The notes below the pieces were generated by a model. That model had not been told where the DNA came from, did no database searches, and saw nothing but the letters and a program-made list of their open reading frames with translations. Position numbers and translations under genes: made by a program. Below are positions 26,362-35,829 of a DNA stretch of 64,000 nucleotides, piece by piece (position 1 is the first letter of the stretch; each line of letters starts with the position of its first letter). The stretch spans positions 148,920 to 212,919 of the forward strand of contig NZ_CP134778.1 in NCBI RefSeq assembly GCF_031884435.1, read 5' to 3'. The DNA comes from Bosea sp. 685. Lineage in GTDB: Bacteria; Pseudomonadota; Alphaproteobacteria; Rhizobiales; Beijerinckiaceae.

Positions 26362-26841
26362 TCACGACAACGCTGAAAGTAGTCGTTTAGCGGCGACGGG
26401 GCGATAGAATTCCAGAAATCTTTGTGTATTCCAGTAGCAACTGGATCCTTCAATGGCGGTAGCATGCCAAATTTCTCGACTCTTGTGCCCCGTGTATAGC
26501 GCGGTGTGAAGCGAAATCACGTAGTCATCACTTGAGCTAAAGGTGGCTCGTCCGCAGTTAACCTCCACACCGCGGCGGTCCTTCAAACGTTCAGAAAAGA
26601 TAACGTCACCGTCTCTCAAACGCTCGAAATCGAATTGCTGGTCTACATCGATAACGAAGATGCCTGTTTGGTTAAATATCTCAGGGCACAACACACGATC
26701 CGGCTCAAGAAATTCTCCCCTCATTGAGAAAAGATACAGTTGAACCGCTCGGCGGCAGTTGCCCTCGTCCCATTCGCCTGCAAGCTCGTCGGCAGAACCA
26801 AGGGGGCCCGCATCAAACCGATAGTCAAACTTCTTCATCAT
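26362..26841 (-). CDS. Hypothetical protein inside the ISNCY element, possible passenger gene
   Basis: This 159-residue protein is not an insertion-sequence protein I recognise. It has LRDGDVIFSERL, then DYVISLHTALYTG and EIWHATAIEGSSCYWNTQRF. A GD-I start, a central H in LHTALY and a following IWHAT are reminiscent of NlpC/P60 or related papain-like folds, but a Cys-His catalytic pair cannot be placed with confidence. Its base composition is lower in GC than its neighbours. It lies between the transposase 3' end and the left terminus of the element, so it may move with it. Confidence 0.55.
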   Translation of the reverse strand: MMKKFDYRFDAGPLGSADELAGEWDEGNCRRAVQLYLFSMRGEFLEPDRVLCPEIFNQTGIFVIDVDQQFDFERLRDGDVIFSERLKDRRGVEVNCGRATFSSSDDYVISLHTALYTGHKSREIWHATAIEGSSCYWNTQRFLEFYRPVAAKRLLSALS

Positions 26842-26991
26842 CGATTCACGACCTCCATTGCGCTCAGATCGTGATCGGAGGCTTCAGGCGAAGCAATCCC
26901 TGTCGAAGCGCTTGCAGTCGATAAGAGGACGTCCGGTCCTCAGCCACCCGCATCTGAAAGCTGCCAGTCCGCAACCCACCCATCTAACACA

Positions 26992-27919
26992 TCACGGATT
27001 GTCCGGCTGCCCGCCTCGCTCGCCCGCCTTGAAGATGCTCTTGCCCTGGCCTTGTCGCCGAGGAGCACGGCCACTGCGCTCCATGTTGAGCTCCTTCTGG
27101 CGCTCGGCAATGTAGGCCAGCGCCGGCCCCAGGCGCTTGTTCTCGACGATGGCAGCCTGGTCGACCTGCCGGACTTTGTCGAAGGTCCGGTAGGGCAGGT
27201 CGAGGCCCTGGTGCCGGATAGCAAACCGACCATCCGGATAATCGAAGATCGTTACGCGCTGGCGGGCGAGGGGACGCGTCACCGGCGTCGGCTTGAGGAT
27301 GAACAGCATCTTGTCGTATTGAAGCGTCAGGCTCTGGGAGACTGTCCGCTCTTCCTTCCAGGCAAAAGCCTCGTCGACATCGTCGTCCCCAGCAAGCGGG
27401 CGATGCAGATCCTTAGACGAGCAGGGTGCATTGCGGGCCACGGTCCTCAAACCACCAATGCTGTGAGCCGTCGATCTGGACGAGTTCGCCGACGCAGTCG
27501 CGCCGGTAGCGCGGCTGGTGTACCGGCTTGAGCCGCTCCCGTCGATCGCGCCAGATCCCGTCGGCGATCATCCAGCGTCGCACGGTCTCGACGCCCAGCC
27601 GTAGCCCATGGCGCTCGGCGAGCTTCTCGGCCGCCAGCGTCGGACCAAAATCGAGGTAGTTGGTCCTGATCAGCACGATGGCCTGGGTCCGGACGAGCGC
27701 GGGATAGGATCGGTTGCTCGGCTTGCCTCGCTTCTTGGAAACCAGCGCCGCAGGGCCACCAGCGTGATAGGCGCGTAACAGCCGAAAGATTTGGCGCGCC
27801 GTCACGCCCAGGAGCTGCGCCGCTTCGCCTGTTCGGATCCGCTCCGCCAGCAAATCCTTCAGCACATGAACCCGATCGATCTCCGTTCGGCTCATCGATA
27901 ACACCGTCATCGCACGCAA
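26992..27919 (-). pseudogene. ISNCY transposase with central deletion
   Basis: The N-terminal part (27413-27919) has the HTH region (IRTGEAAQLLGVTARQIFRLL) and the first catalytic Asp region (LVQIDGSQHWWFEDRG). The C-terminal part (26992 to about 27420) restarts at KDLHRPLAGDDDVDEAF and continues with the usual RPLARQRVTIFDYPDGR and LPYRTFDK. The two parts meet near 27415. The missing segment of roughly 100 residues contains the second Asp and the Glu of the DDE triad, so the enzyme is inactive. Confidence 0.8.
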
Positions 27920-27989
27920 CTCCCCAGCCGCAACGCCGAGGAAAAAATGACATGTCTAATGAGGAGAGGCGCGACCCTTCTAACGGGGT

Positions 27990-29115
27990 TTGTGAGTTCT
28001 CGCTGAAGCGCGACTTGCGGCTGGGCGATCCTATCCGACGGCCCGCATCTGGGCGAGGAGCTTCTGCCGGAAGACTTCCGCCGGCGTCTTGTAGCCAAGG
28101 CACTTTCGCGGCGTGGTGTTCAATCGCTCGCAGATGTCCTTCAGCTCCTGGTCGGTGATGGAGAGGGGATCGACGTCTCTCGATAGCCATTTCCTGGCTC
28201 GTGCGTTCATGTTCTCGACGGTGCCCTTCTGCCAGGGCGATTGCGGGTCGCAGAACCAGGTCTGGGCTCCGATCCCGGCTTGGAGATAGGGCCAGTCGGT
28301 GAACTCCGTGCCGCGGTCGAAGGTGATCGAGCGGCGTGCGCGATGGGGCAGGGCGCGCATCACGCTGATGAGCCGCTCCATGATCGGCCGCGATTGCCGG
28401 TCGTTGTTGCGTAGCAGAACGGCGAAGCGGCTGACCCGTTCGACCAGCGATGTCACATTCGCTTTGCCGAACTTCTGACGGAACTGGATGAGATCGCACT
28501 CCCAGTGCCCAAACTGCTTTCGGTCGGCGACGACGTCCGGGCGGCGCAGGATGTTCAGCTCCGGGCTGAAGCGCTGCCCATGCCGGCGCCTGGCATGCCG
28601 CGGGCGGCGGCGCGCGCGGTGTTCCGGCAGATGCCGCCAGAGCTTGATGGCCTGACCGTCCGCCGAATAGGCGAACTTGTAGATCGTCTCGTGGCTGACC
28701 GAGATCGGATGACGCTCGAGCCGCATCCGGCCCGCGATCTGCTGTGGCGACCAGCCGTGCTGAATCCGTTCGATGATCGATTGGCGCACATGAGAGAAGC
28801 GCGCGAGCTTCCTGAGCCTCGTGCGCCGCTCGCGGGCCATGTCATGCGCCGTTACGCGATGGTAGCCGTCGAGCTCCGGCCATTCCTTGTCAATGAAGGC
28901 GTTGCGCCGCAGCTCCCGGAAAATCGTCGAGCGATGCCGGCCGAGCTTCTCCGCAATGACATCGACGCTCAATCCCATGCCGCGCCATCGGGCGAGCTTG
29001 CGACGGTCGTTCAGGTCCATCTGGGAGTAGGTGCGTTGCATCGCTGCGTTCCTGCGGCTGATAACCCATTGGGATCATTCGCAAGTCGCACTTCAAACTT
29101 GAACCGACCGTTCTA
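27990..29115 (-). mobile_element. IS30-family insertion sequence
   Basis: The intact transposase gene is flanked by imperfect terminal inverted repeats sharing TGAAG-Y-GCGACTTGCG (28004-28019 on the left, complement at 29080-29095 on the right), with weaker similarity continuing outward through GTTC. The left end abuts the right terminus of the ISNCY element. Outer limits are approximate. Confidence 0.75.
28031..29041 (-). CDS. IS30-family transposase
   Basis: This 336-residue transposase has the N-terminal HTH (LSVDVIAEKLGRHRSTIFRELRRN), the second HTH (WSPQQIAGRMR) and the DDE triad: D in HWECDLIQF, D in TFDRGTEF and E in KGTVENMNAR. The length is normal and the frame is open, so it may be active. 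It cuts and joins the element ends during transposition. Confidence 0.93.
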   Translation of the reverse strand: MQRTYSQMDLNDRRKLARWRGMGLSVDVIAEKLGRHRSTIFRELRRNAFIDKEWPELDGYHRVTAHDMARERRTRLRKLARFSHVRQSIIERIQHGWSPQQIAGRMRLERHPISVSHETIYKFAYSADGQAIKLWRHLPEHRARRRPRHARRRHGQRFSPELNILRRPDVVADRKQFGHWECDLIQFRQKFGKANVTSLVERVSRFAVLLRNNDRQSRPIMERLISVMRALPHRARRSITFDRGTEFTDWPYLQAGIGAQTWFCDPQSPWQKGTVENMNARARKWLSRDVDPLSITDQELKDICERLNTTPRKCLGYKTPAEVFRQKLLAQMRAVG

Positions 29116-29362
29116 CAGATGTGACTCGCATAAGGTTTGTTATGGAACCTGGTCGCTGCGCGATCGGATGCTCCAAAGGGTAAAGTTGGCCCATTCCTGA
29201 CCTCCTGAACGTCGGGTTCTGGGCGGTCAGATTTCGTGGCAGGCCCCGCTGCGGGAGTTGGCCCTTAGCGGGCCGCTCGGAATGAGTGCTTTTCGGTGAA
29301 CTGCCGTGGTTCAGGGCAACAGTAGAGTAAGCTCGATTGTCTCACGCAGCGGCTGGAAGGAT

Positions 29363-32300
29363 TCATGAATCTGTCGATATCGCCGCCATATCCAGTCGCT
29401 TGAGAGCTGCAATCGCATCCGCGGCGAACGGGTGCCCACGGCTGCGTTTCCGCAGCCGTTCAATGTCGCTGCGATCGCCGTAATGCCCGATGACCTGAAA
29501 CGCGAAATTCGTCCCCTTCTCGCGAAACGGAGCGCGGTGGAAAAACAGCGGCTGTTCTCCTTCATCGACAAAGCGGCGCATAAGCGTGAGGCTCTCTTCC
29601 ACGAAGGCACCGACCAAGTTGAGCGTGCCGCTTGCTCCATCGCGCGTACGTTCCGACCAATCATCCGTGAGTGCACCGACGATCTCGCTAAAACACCCGA
29701 CAACGAGCTGGACAGGCATCGCGCGAAGGAACTCCCAAGCCAAAGCCGCCTGCGCCAGATCTTCTGGCAAGCGCGATTCCGCCGCGTAAACGAGCATACG
29801 CAGATGGCCAAGGCACATTTCCGCCGGCGTTCCGGTCGCGATGGGGGCAAGGCCGGCTCGATGGCGAGCAAGAAAGCGGATTGCGGCAACGAAGCCTGCC
29901 CATTCCTCCTGCGCAAATGGATTGGCGTTCTCGGGAAGACAGGAAAACGCCTTGAGCAGTTCCGCGTCGTTGGGATCGTTGAAGGCTGCGACTGTTCTGA
30001 CCAGCCAGCCGAAGCTGCCTGAATGCCGCACCGACGGAGCACGCAGTGCTCGGCAGAACAGGAGGTGTCTCTGGCTATCTTCCAGCTCGTGTATCGCTTC
30101 GCCATAGAGGGTGTCATAGGGATGGTCGAACATGCTGACCGCAACCGTCAGGGCTAGGTCCGGGTTGACCGCGCTGACATCACTCTGCAGAACCTCAACA
30201 AGCTCGGCCGCAATCTGCTGCCGCTGCCGATCGTCAGGATCCTCGATCGCACCGAGGATCTTCAAGGCATCGATGATACTACTATTGATCCCCACGTTGG
30301 TGGGGCTGACCTCCAGCGCTGTAATAGCTTCGGTGAGCTGCTGGATGACGGGATCTGGCGCCGACCGCGCATAGCCGACAGAATCCAGCATCGCCAGCTG
30401 TACATGGTAGGGCTCGAAGCGAAACCGCTCACGGAACAGATAAATCAGCTCTTCGGCAAAACGTTCGTCCGGGGCGTCGCGGAACCGTCGCCGGCCCTCG
30501 AGGAAAAACAGCAACTGCCCGGAACTTAGCGTCTCAACATTCCAAGAGTAGCTGGCCATACCGAGGCCAGCAGGTTCAAGGCCGCGCTGCGTCGCACGCG
30601 CGACACGGGTAAATCCAATCTGGGGGCCAAAGCCATAATAGGCCAATGCAAAACTCTGGCTACGAAATGGAAATCGATGCTGCCTGGCCAAGGATGCCCA
30701 GCGCTCTCGCTCGCCTGCAAGGCGCTCATCCATCGCTGCACAGAGTGACAGATAGGCCTGAATGCTGGCGCCCGATGCCGCACGTAGTCCGATGGCGGCC
30801 AATTGCGCTATTTGCGCGTCGGTCCACGCCTCGCGCGCACTTTCCTGCCACTCAAGGCGGGTCGCATCGCCGTCGATGGTCAGCTGAAGGTTTGCCGAGC
30901 GTATTTCGTCGACACATGCCGCGGCGCTTCGGTCTATAAGGTCCGATGCAGCCGCGGCCGCAATAGGACCGCACAAGCCTTCGGCGCAGCGCGCCAGCAG
31001 ACGGGCGTCTGCCGTCTCCTCAAGGAGCTGGCGAGAGACGCTGCCATCGTCGATGGCAGCGATTACGTCTTCGGCCAGGGGCTGAACGAGCGGCGTGGAA
31101 AGGCGCCAGGCAAAAGCTAGCGGATCGGACGAAGCCACTCTGGCTAGCGCACCAGCCGCGCAGGCGTTTTGAAGCATTTCATGGGCGAAGGAGACGCGGC
31201 CGGCTCGCCGAGCCAACAGACCAGCTGAGAACAGCCGATCACACTCGGCAACACCAATATCCTGCGTGCGCATGAAATCGTCGAACTGCGCTTCAGAGAA
31301 GGAGAAGGCCACCTGCTCGTGCAGGGCAGAAGCAAACTCGCGCAGTGCCCGTGCGCCCAGCCGCGCGTGCTGGCCCAGCAGCTTTCTTGCGAACTGATCG
31401 ATCAGAAGCGGCCGGGTGATTCCGGTACGCAATTCACTGCCAATCTCACCGACGATTTTCGCTTCAATGCCGGACATGATCGCACGCAGCACTTCCTCGG
31501 CAATCGCCGGGAGCGCGCCGCCGGCAGAGACCGCAATGCGCTGCTTCAGCCCGAGGCTAGGGCGATTGGCTGCTACCGTATTGAGGCCACCGAACATGGT
31601 GGGCTTGGGATCCTGCGAGGTCAGGATCAGCCTGGCCTGAAAGCGCCGCGCCAGAGCCCTGATGCCGCGCAATGCGTCGCGTGCGTCGGCGCCGAATTCA
31701 TTGCAGCCGTCAACAATGAGAAAAACGCTCAAGTCGCTCTGTGCGACCGCACGGAACAATTGCTGGGGCTCAATATCCACGAGCAGCGCCAATTCGCGGC
31801 GTAGGCTTGCGGACCAGCTGCCCCAGAAATTCTTCGCTGCTAGGAAAAAGGTTGGATGGCCAGCTGCCGCCAATTCAGATGCGAGCCACGCGGCTCGCAG
31901 AGATTTCCCACACCCCGAGGGCCCACTAACAAAACATCCCGTCTCGGACCACGCAGCCACCCGCAACGCGTCGCGTTCGTCCTCGCTCTCCGGAAGCCAG
32001 GCCGCGGCATCCTCAACGTGCTCGGCAACGACCGCCGCGCGATACCGGGCGATCAGCGCCAGCCGATCTGCTTCCTTACCCTCCGCAACCGCCTCCCCAA
32101 GCGTTGCCGGTTCCAACGAGAGGTGCCGGGCAAATTCAGACCAGCGGTCGAGCGGCCAAGGGTTTCCGTTGCCGTCCGGAAATACTGCGAGAAACGGCTC
32201 AATCTCCAGAATCCGCGTTTTGAAATCGCCTCTGGGCAACTGCGATCCCGTGGGAATTCTTCCGGCGAACACCACAACGCCCTGCGGATAGTGCTGACCG

Positions 32301-32653
32301 ATTGGGGTGAACGATTGCATCGCATCGCGGAGGCAAAATCGTGCATCGAGCGCCTGCTGGTAGGCATTGGGGTAGGCCGCCCACTCGCCCTGATGCGTCA
32401 GCCTAGCCCATTGACCATTGAGCTCCCCGCGCAGCGGCAGCCGGCTCTGTTTGACCTCGATGACACTGACTGACTCGGGGGTCGCGACGACGCAATCAAG
32501 CTGCCGTCCATTGACCATGATATTGGCAAGAACGACCGCCGAGATGCGCTGGCTCTCCAGTCGCGCAACAAGCGCGCGAAGGAAGACACGTTCGGATGCA
32601 TGTGCGACGGGGCCGCCAAGATAAATTCGCAACGTGTGATCGACCGGCGGCAT
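29363..32653 (-). CDS. NERD nuclease-STAND NTPase fusion, candidate antiphage effector
   Basis: This 1,096-residue protein has three parts. Residues about 20-140 form a NERD-type PD-(D/E)XK domain (D53 in QLDCVV, E66 and K68 in VIEVKQS). Residues about 235-480 form a STAND/NACHT-like P-loop NTPase, with Walker A GPSGCGKS (244-251), Walker B VFLIVDGCNEFG (D315) and LILTSQ as sensor 1. The remaining 600 residues are helical and probably form a repeat-type sensor; the stretch FRSQSFALAYYGFGPQ shows no known motif. Nuclease-STAND-repeat architecture is that of Avs/NLR-like antiphage proteins, in which the C-terminus senses a phage protein and oligomerisation activates the nuclease. It starts 27 bases after the CoiA-like gene and is probably co-transcribed with it. 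The defence role is inferred. Confidence 0.78.
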   Translation of the reverse strand: MPPVDHTLRIYLGGPVAHASERVFLRALVARLESQRISAVVLANIMVNGRQLDCVVATPESVSVIEVKQSRLPLRGELNGQWARLTHQGEWAAYPNAYQQALDARFCLRDAMQSFTPIGQHYPQGVVVFAGRIPTGSQLPRGDFKTRILEIEPFLAVFPDGNGNPWPLDRWSEFARHLSLEPATLGEAVAEGKEADRLALIARYRAAVVAEHVEDAAAWLPESEDERDALRVAAWSETGCFVSGPSGCGKSLRAAWLASELAAAGHPTFFLAAKNFWGSWSASLRRELALLVDIEPQQLFRAVAQSDLSVFLIVDGCNEFGADARDALRGIRALARRFQARLILTSQDPKPTMFGGLNTVAANRPSLGLKQRIAVSAGGALPAIAEEVLRAIMSGIEAKIVGEIGSELRTGITRPLLIDQFARKLLGQHARLGARALREFASALHEQVAFSFSEAQFDDFMRTQDIGVAECDRLFSAGLLARRAGRVSFAHEMLQNACAAGALARVASSDPLAFAWRLSTPLVQPLAEDVIAAIDDGSVSRQLLEETADARLLARCAEGLCGPIAAAAASDLIDRSAAACVDEIRSANLQLTIDGDATRLEWQESAREAWTDAQIAQLAAIGLRAASGASIQAYLSLCAAMDERLAGERERWASLARQHRFPFRSQSFALAYYGFGPQIGFTRVARATQRGLEPAGLGMASYSWNVETLSSGQLLFFLEGRRRFRDAPDERFAEELIYLFRERFRFEPYHVQLAMLDSVGYARSAPDPVIQQLTEAITALEVSPTNVGINSSIIDALKILGAIEDPDDRQRQQIAAELVEVLQSDVSAVNPDLALTVAVSMFDHPYDTLYGEAIHELEDSQRHLLFCRALRAPSVRHSGSFGWLVRTVAAFNDPNDAELLKAFSCLPENANPFAQEEWAGFVAAIRFLARHRAGLAPIATGTPAEMCLGHLRMLVYAAESRLPEDLAQAALAWEFLRAMPVQLVVGCFSEIVGALTDDWSERTRDGASGTLNLVGAFVEESLTLMRRFVDEGEQPLFFHRAPFREKGTNFAFQVIGHYGDRSDIERLRKRSRGHPFAADAIAALKRLDMAAISTDS

Positions 32654-32680
32654 GGCGTGAGTGTACGTCCTTCCATTCTT

Positions 32681-34039
32681 CTACGGCATAGGCCGTGCAT
32701 GTGAGGCGCTTCGTCGGCCGTCCCCTGGAGAAGACAGGCCAGCGCTCATTTGGTCCGCTGCGAATGCAGTACCGGAACCCAAAACCCAATCCGGAAAAAG
32801 TACGTCTCGCATTTTCCCGATCACGCTCTTGCGACCCCATTCTGCCGCACCAGTTTCCTGCAATTTGTGGCGCGCCCGCTTGAGTGCGAGCTGCATGGAA
32901 CTGCGGGCGAGCAAGGCTGGCTGCCACCGTGCAATGGCCATGTGCACGAGCGTGAGGGCGCGGTATCCATCATGCTGGTCAAAGCTATTGGCGATCGAAA
33001 TCAAGTACGGATGGCCCGACCCGGCTACCTCACCCGCTTCAAGCGAGATGAGGAGGCGAACCAGCCCCAAGGTACAATCGAACGCTGGACTCGGCGCATA
33101 GTCCGGAATGCCCGCCTCATATGCAACTTCACGGAGGAGATCGTACGGATCGGGGGCCCCTTTTGTGAAAAAATGGCAGCCGCGATACGCGGTAAGCCAA
33201 CGGCCCTTGAAAACATCAGCCCAGCGGTGCGGACGGGCCAACGAGGCCGCCTCTGCAATGGGTACGATGTGATGTCCCCAGCAAGCATCGTCCCCCTCCC
33301 CGCTATATGTCCAAGCGCGCAGCCGAAAGATGCCATCGGACTCGCTCATCGCAATCAGATCATTGTCGATCGAGAAGAGGAGGCCACCTTGATCGGCGAT
33401 AATGTCCCTTACCGACGCTCTCAGAGCGCCTGTGGGGTCGAAATTCCGCATGACCCACAGCAGCGATGTGCCCATTCGGTCGTAGAAGGCGCGCCGGCCG
33501 TTGATCCCGTGCAGGGTAATCGTCGCCAGTTGCGCCTCCAGCACGATTTTGCTGTCGCCGCACGTGAACTGAACGTCGGGAAATCGACCGTAGGGGAATG
33601 TGTCGCGCATCGCATCGGTCGGGCGCTCATAGACACCGGTAGTGACCGGCCCCACGGACGGGTCTGCATCGGCGAGGCGGACAAGCAGGGAGACGAGATT
33701 CCTATGGGCGTCGCCCTCCTGACGTCCATGGAATATCCTGCCGTTAATCTGATCTGGCGTGAGTTTTCTTTTGCTTTCCAGTGGGCATTCCAGAGAGCCG
33801 CGCGGCAGGTGCGACCAGAAATGGCGTCTCCCCGTAAACGATGGTGCATGCGGGTAGACCGGCTGGCGGCACATGGGACAAACAAAGTGCCGTGGCCATC
33901 GCGCACGCGTTCTGACATGTGCGGTTGCCTGCAGACGGATGGTCGAGCGCAAATCTTCCATCAACGCAGCGATGTCGGCCGCAGAGATGTTCGTGTTGTT
34001 CTCGATGTCAATCGCGTAGGGGATACGAAGCTCGCGCAT
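32681..34039 (-). CDS. CoiA-like zinc-finger/PD-(D/E)XK protein
   Basis: This 452-residue protein resembles competence protein CoiA. An N-terminal zinc-ribbon-like cluster (C54, C57 in FVCPMCRQP, H73/H77 and C85) is followed by a nuclease-type core: FPDVQF (D155), then IVLEAQ (E168-x-Q170), then a predicted basic RRAFYDRM helix. CoiA family members are presumed DNA-processing nucleases. I start at the ATG at 34039, which has AAAGGA at good spacing; the ATG at 34066 does not. It is the first gene of a two-gene operon with the NERD-STAND protein and may be its partner or sensor. The C-terminal half is unassigned. Confidence 0.7.
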   Translation of the reverse strand: MRELRIPYAIDIENNTNISAADIAALMEDLRSTIRLQATAHVRTRARWPRHFVCPMCRQPVYPHAPSFTGRRHFWSHLPRGSLECPLESKRKLTPDQINGRIFHGRQEGDAHRNLVSLLVRLADADPSVGPVTTGVYERPTDAMRDTFPYGRFPDVQFTCGDSKIVLEAQLATITLHGINGRRAFYDRMGTSLLWVMRNFDPTGALRASVRDIIADQGGLLFSIDNDLIAMSESDGIFRLRAWTYSGEGDDACWGHHIVPIAEAASLARPHRWADVFKGRWLTAYRGCHFFTKGAPDPYDLLREVAYEAGIPDYAPSPAFDCTLGLVRLLISLEAGEVAGSGHPYLISIANSFDQHDGYRALTLVHMAIARWQPALLARSSMQLALKRARHKLQETGAAEWGRKSVIGKMRDVLFPDWVLGSGTAFAADQMSAGLSSPGDGRRSASHARPMP

Positions 34040-34232
34040 TCTAGCATCCTTTGCCTGCCCGTGCATGGTCGTGTCACGGGCGATCGTTTACCAGTGAGCT
34101 ACAGACGCTCGCTCCGTCTAGCGTGACTTCTCGCTACTCTCTGGCAGCAGTGAATTTGGTCTATCTCGATTTTGAAGCGGCGCCACGCAATGCGTAGGAT
34201 TCGGTCAGACGAATCGCTACTGGAGACGGAAC

Positions 34233-34580
34233 ATGACGCAGCGCACGCTGAAGCAACGCTTCGGGTTCGACATCCTGCTAGACCCGGAAGACCGACTCGC
34301 CTACGCGCTCCTGCACTCAATGGCTTATGACGGTCATGGTGATTGGGGCGGCTGCGGCGTTGCGGAGCTCGATCTTGGCGAATTCGCCGACACACTCGGC
34401 TGGCCCCGGGGCGTGACGCTGCGTCGGCTAAAAGAGATTGCGCCGAAGGTACGCGCCGTCTGTGTCGAGCGTCACGACACTATCTTGTTTGCGCTGGCGG
34501 GCGCACAGCAAGAGGGGTTTTCGCATCTCTATAAAAGCCGCGGCTTTGAAGGGCTCCCGCCAAATCTCTTTAGCCGATAG
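34233..34580 (+). CDS. Hypothetical protein
   Basis: This 115-residue protein has no family that I recognise. It has an ATG with a GGAGACGGA ribosome-binding site. The sequence LGEFADTLGWPRGVTLRRLKEIAPKV could form a small helix-turn-helix. It is divergent from the CoiA-like gene, with about 190 bases between the starts, and could regulate it. It precedes the DUF4238 gene by 77 bases. Confidence 0.55.
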   Translation: MTQRTLKQRFGFDILLDPEDRLAYALLHSMAYDGHGDWGGCGVAELDLGEFADTLGWPRGVTLRRLKEIAPKVRAVCVERHDTILFALAGAQQEGFSHLYKSRGFEGLPPNLFSR

Positions 34581-34656
34581 CGCAAAGAGGCCGGCCAGCG
34601 CGTCCGTGCTTGAGCTGGCGGGTCATTGGTGTGCCGGAATTTGCGGACACTTGGTC

Positions 34657-35757
34657 ATGGCAGACAACAAGCAGCAGCACTACGTGCCAAAGGCTACCCT
34701 GCGGCATTTCGCTTGCGACCCGGATCGACAGCCCAAGCCGCGCTTGATCAACCTGATCAATATCAGTCGTGGCAAAGTTGTTCGGGGAGCGTCGCTGGCC
34801 GATCAGTGCTATCGCGACTATTTTTACGGCAAGGATACGAGAGTCGAGAAGGCTCTGGGAGGCGCAGAGGGCTATTTCGCTTCTCTCGTTCGAAAGATGA
34901 TCACAACACGTTCAATCGACGAACGTGATGGCTGGCATCTGGTCCAGATGGTTTCACTGCAACGCGGCAGGACACTGCGTGCCGAGCAGGAACTCAACGG
35001 CATGACCGATAAGATGATCAAGTTGTTCATGTTCAACAAGATCGGCGAGGACGATTTGCGCCGCGTCCGTATCGGGCTGGAGGGCGCCGCGCGGCTCAAT
35101 GTTGCTCAATCTCTTGCGATCAGCCCGATGCTGCTGGATCTCAAACGCTTTTTAATCGTCAACGAAACGAGCGTTCCGTTTGTTATTGCCGATAATCCCG
35201 TCGTTTCGACCAACTGGTTTGGGAGGAAGAACGATCCGCGCCGGATGGTCGGGATCGCCCGATCCGGATTGCAGATGATTTTGCCGCTGACGCCCAAGTT
35301 TGCGCTGATGATGCACGATAACAATGTCTACAACGCGGAGTCGGATCATAACGTCATAGCGCTTGCCAACAGCGCTGAGGCGTCCGCATTGAACGAGCTT
35401 CAATGGATGAACGCCTATCAGAACGTCTATTCCCCGCCGACACTTGAGCACGAGCGTGTCGAGGCGTTGCTCCGCATTCCACGGCCAGAAGGCAGTCTAT
35501 ACGAGTTCAAGAGGCTGGAGCGCCTGGCTGATGACGGGAAGTTCCAGGCCACTGACAAGGACGAGTTCTCGCCGCCCAGCGAGGGAGTGAAGTCAGAACT
35601 GGTTGTCCACTCTGCAAGGGCTTTGCCACGAGATGCCCGGCTTCGGGCCGTTAGGCTCCGGGATAAGGCTGTCGTTTTCGACGACGGGTCCATGGCGTCG
35701 CCACAACGAGATCCGGTTTGGGAGGATAAGCGTTCTCACAGAAGCTGCCGAAGGTGA
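34657..35757 (+). CDS. DUF4238 family protein
   Basis: This 366-residue protein begins DNKQQHYVPKATLRHFACD, the hallmark of DUF4238 (a QHYVP-x-fLr-F start), with YFYGKDTRVEKALGGAEGYF and later VIADNPVV and LPLTPKFALMM. The function of the domain is unknown; its strict HYVP motif suggests enzymatic activity. I start at 34657 because the family motif begins eight residues later. It sits in a cluster of defence-type genes, but that proves nothing about its own job. Confidence 0.8.
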   Translation: MADNKQQHYVPKATLRHFACDPDRQPKPRLINLINISRGKVVRGASLADQCYRDYFYGKDTRVEKALGGAEGYFASLVRKMITTRSIDERDGWHLVQMVSLQRGRTLRAEQELNGMTDKMIKLFMFNKIGEDDLRRVRIGLEGAARLNVAQSLAISPMLLDLKRFLIVNETSVPFVIADNPVVSTNWFGRKNDPRRMVGIARSGLQMILPLTPKFALMMHDNNVYNAESDHNVIALANSAEASALNELQWMNAYQNVYSPPTLEHERVEALLRIPRPEGSLYEFKRLERLADDGKFQATDKDEFSPPSEGVKSELVVHSARALPRDARLRAVRLRDKAVVFDDGSMASPQRDPVWEDKRSHRSCRR

Positions 35758-35829
35758 CCGCAACCTAGCAAAAACTGCGAATTGTGGTAACAGTGGCAAC
35801 ATATCGCCACGCTCACCCGGGAGACGCAT

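Larger units (their letters stand above)
26129..27988 (-). mobile_element. ISNCY-family insertion sequence, internally deleted
   Basis: Both ends carry two related repeats facing inward. On the left are CCCGGTTAGAGAAGTCGC and, 25 bases on, CCCCGTTAGAAATGTCAC. On the right, read inward, are CCCCGTTAGAAGGGTCGC and, 24 bases on, CATTAGACATGTCA. The outer pair both end GTCGC and the inner pair both have ATGTCA, so these are matching termini with double transposase-binding sites. Between them lie a broken transposase gene and an unrelated reading frame at 26362-26841. The exact outer bases and the target duplication are not resolved. Confidence 0.72.

Noticed and set aside
27447..28499. Open frame of 350 codons across the two insertion elements
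   Set aside because: It is a shadow frame overlapping the ISNCY transposase and IS30 transposase, both of which have clear motifs in other frames.
32750..34126. Open frame of 458 codons on the plus strand
   Set aside because: It lies opposite the CoiA-like gene, whose motifs are clear; the plus-strand translation has no domain.
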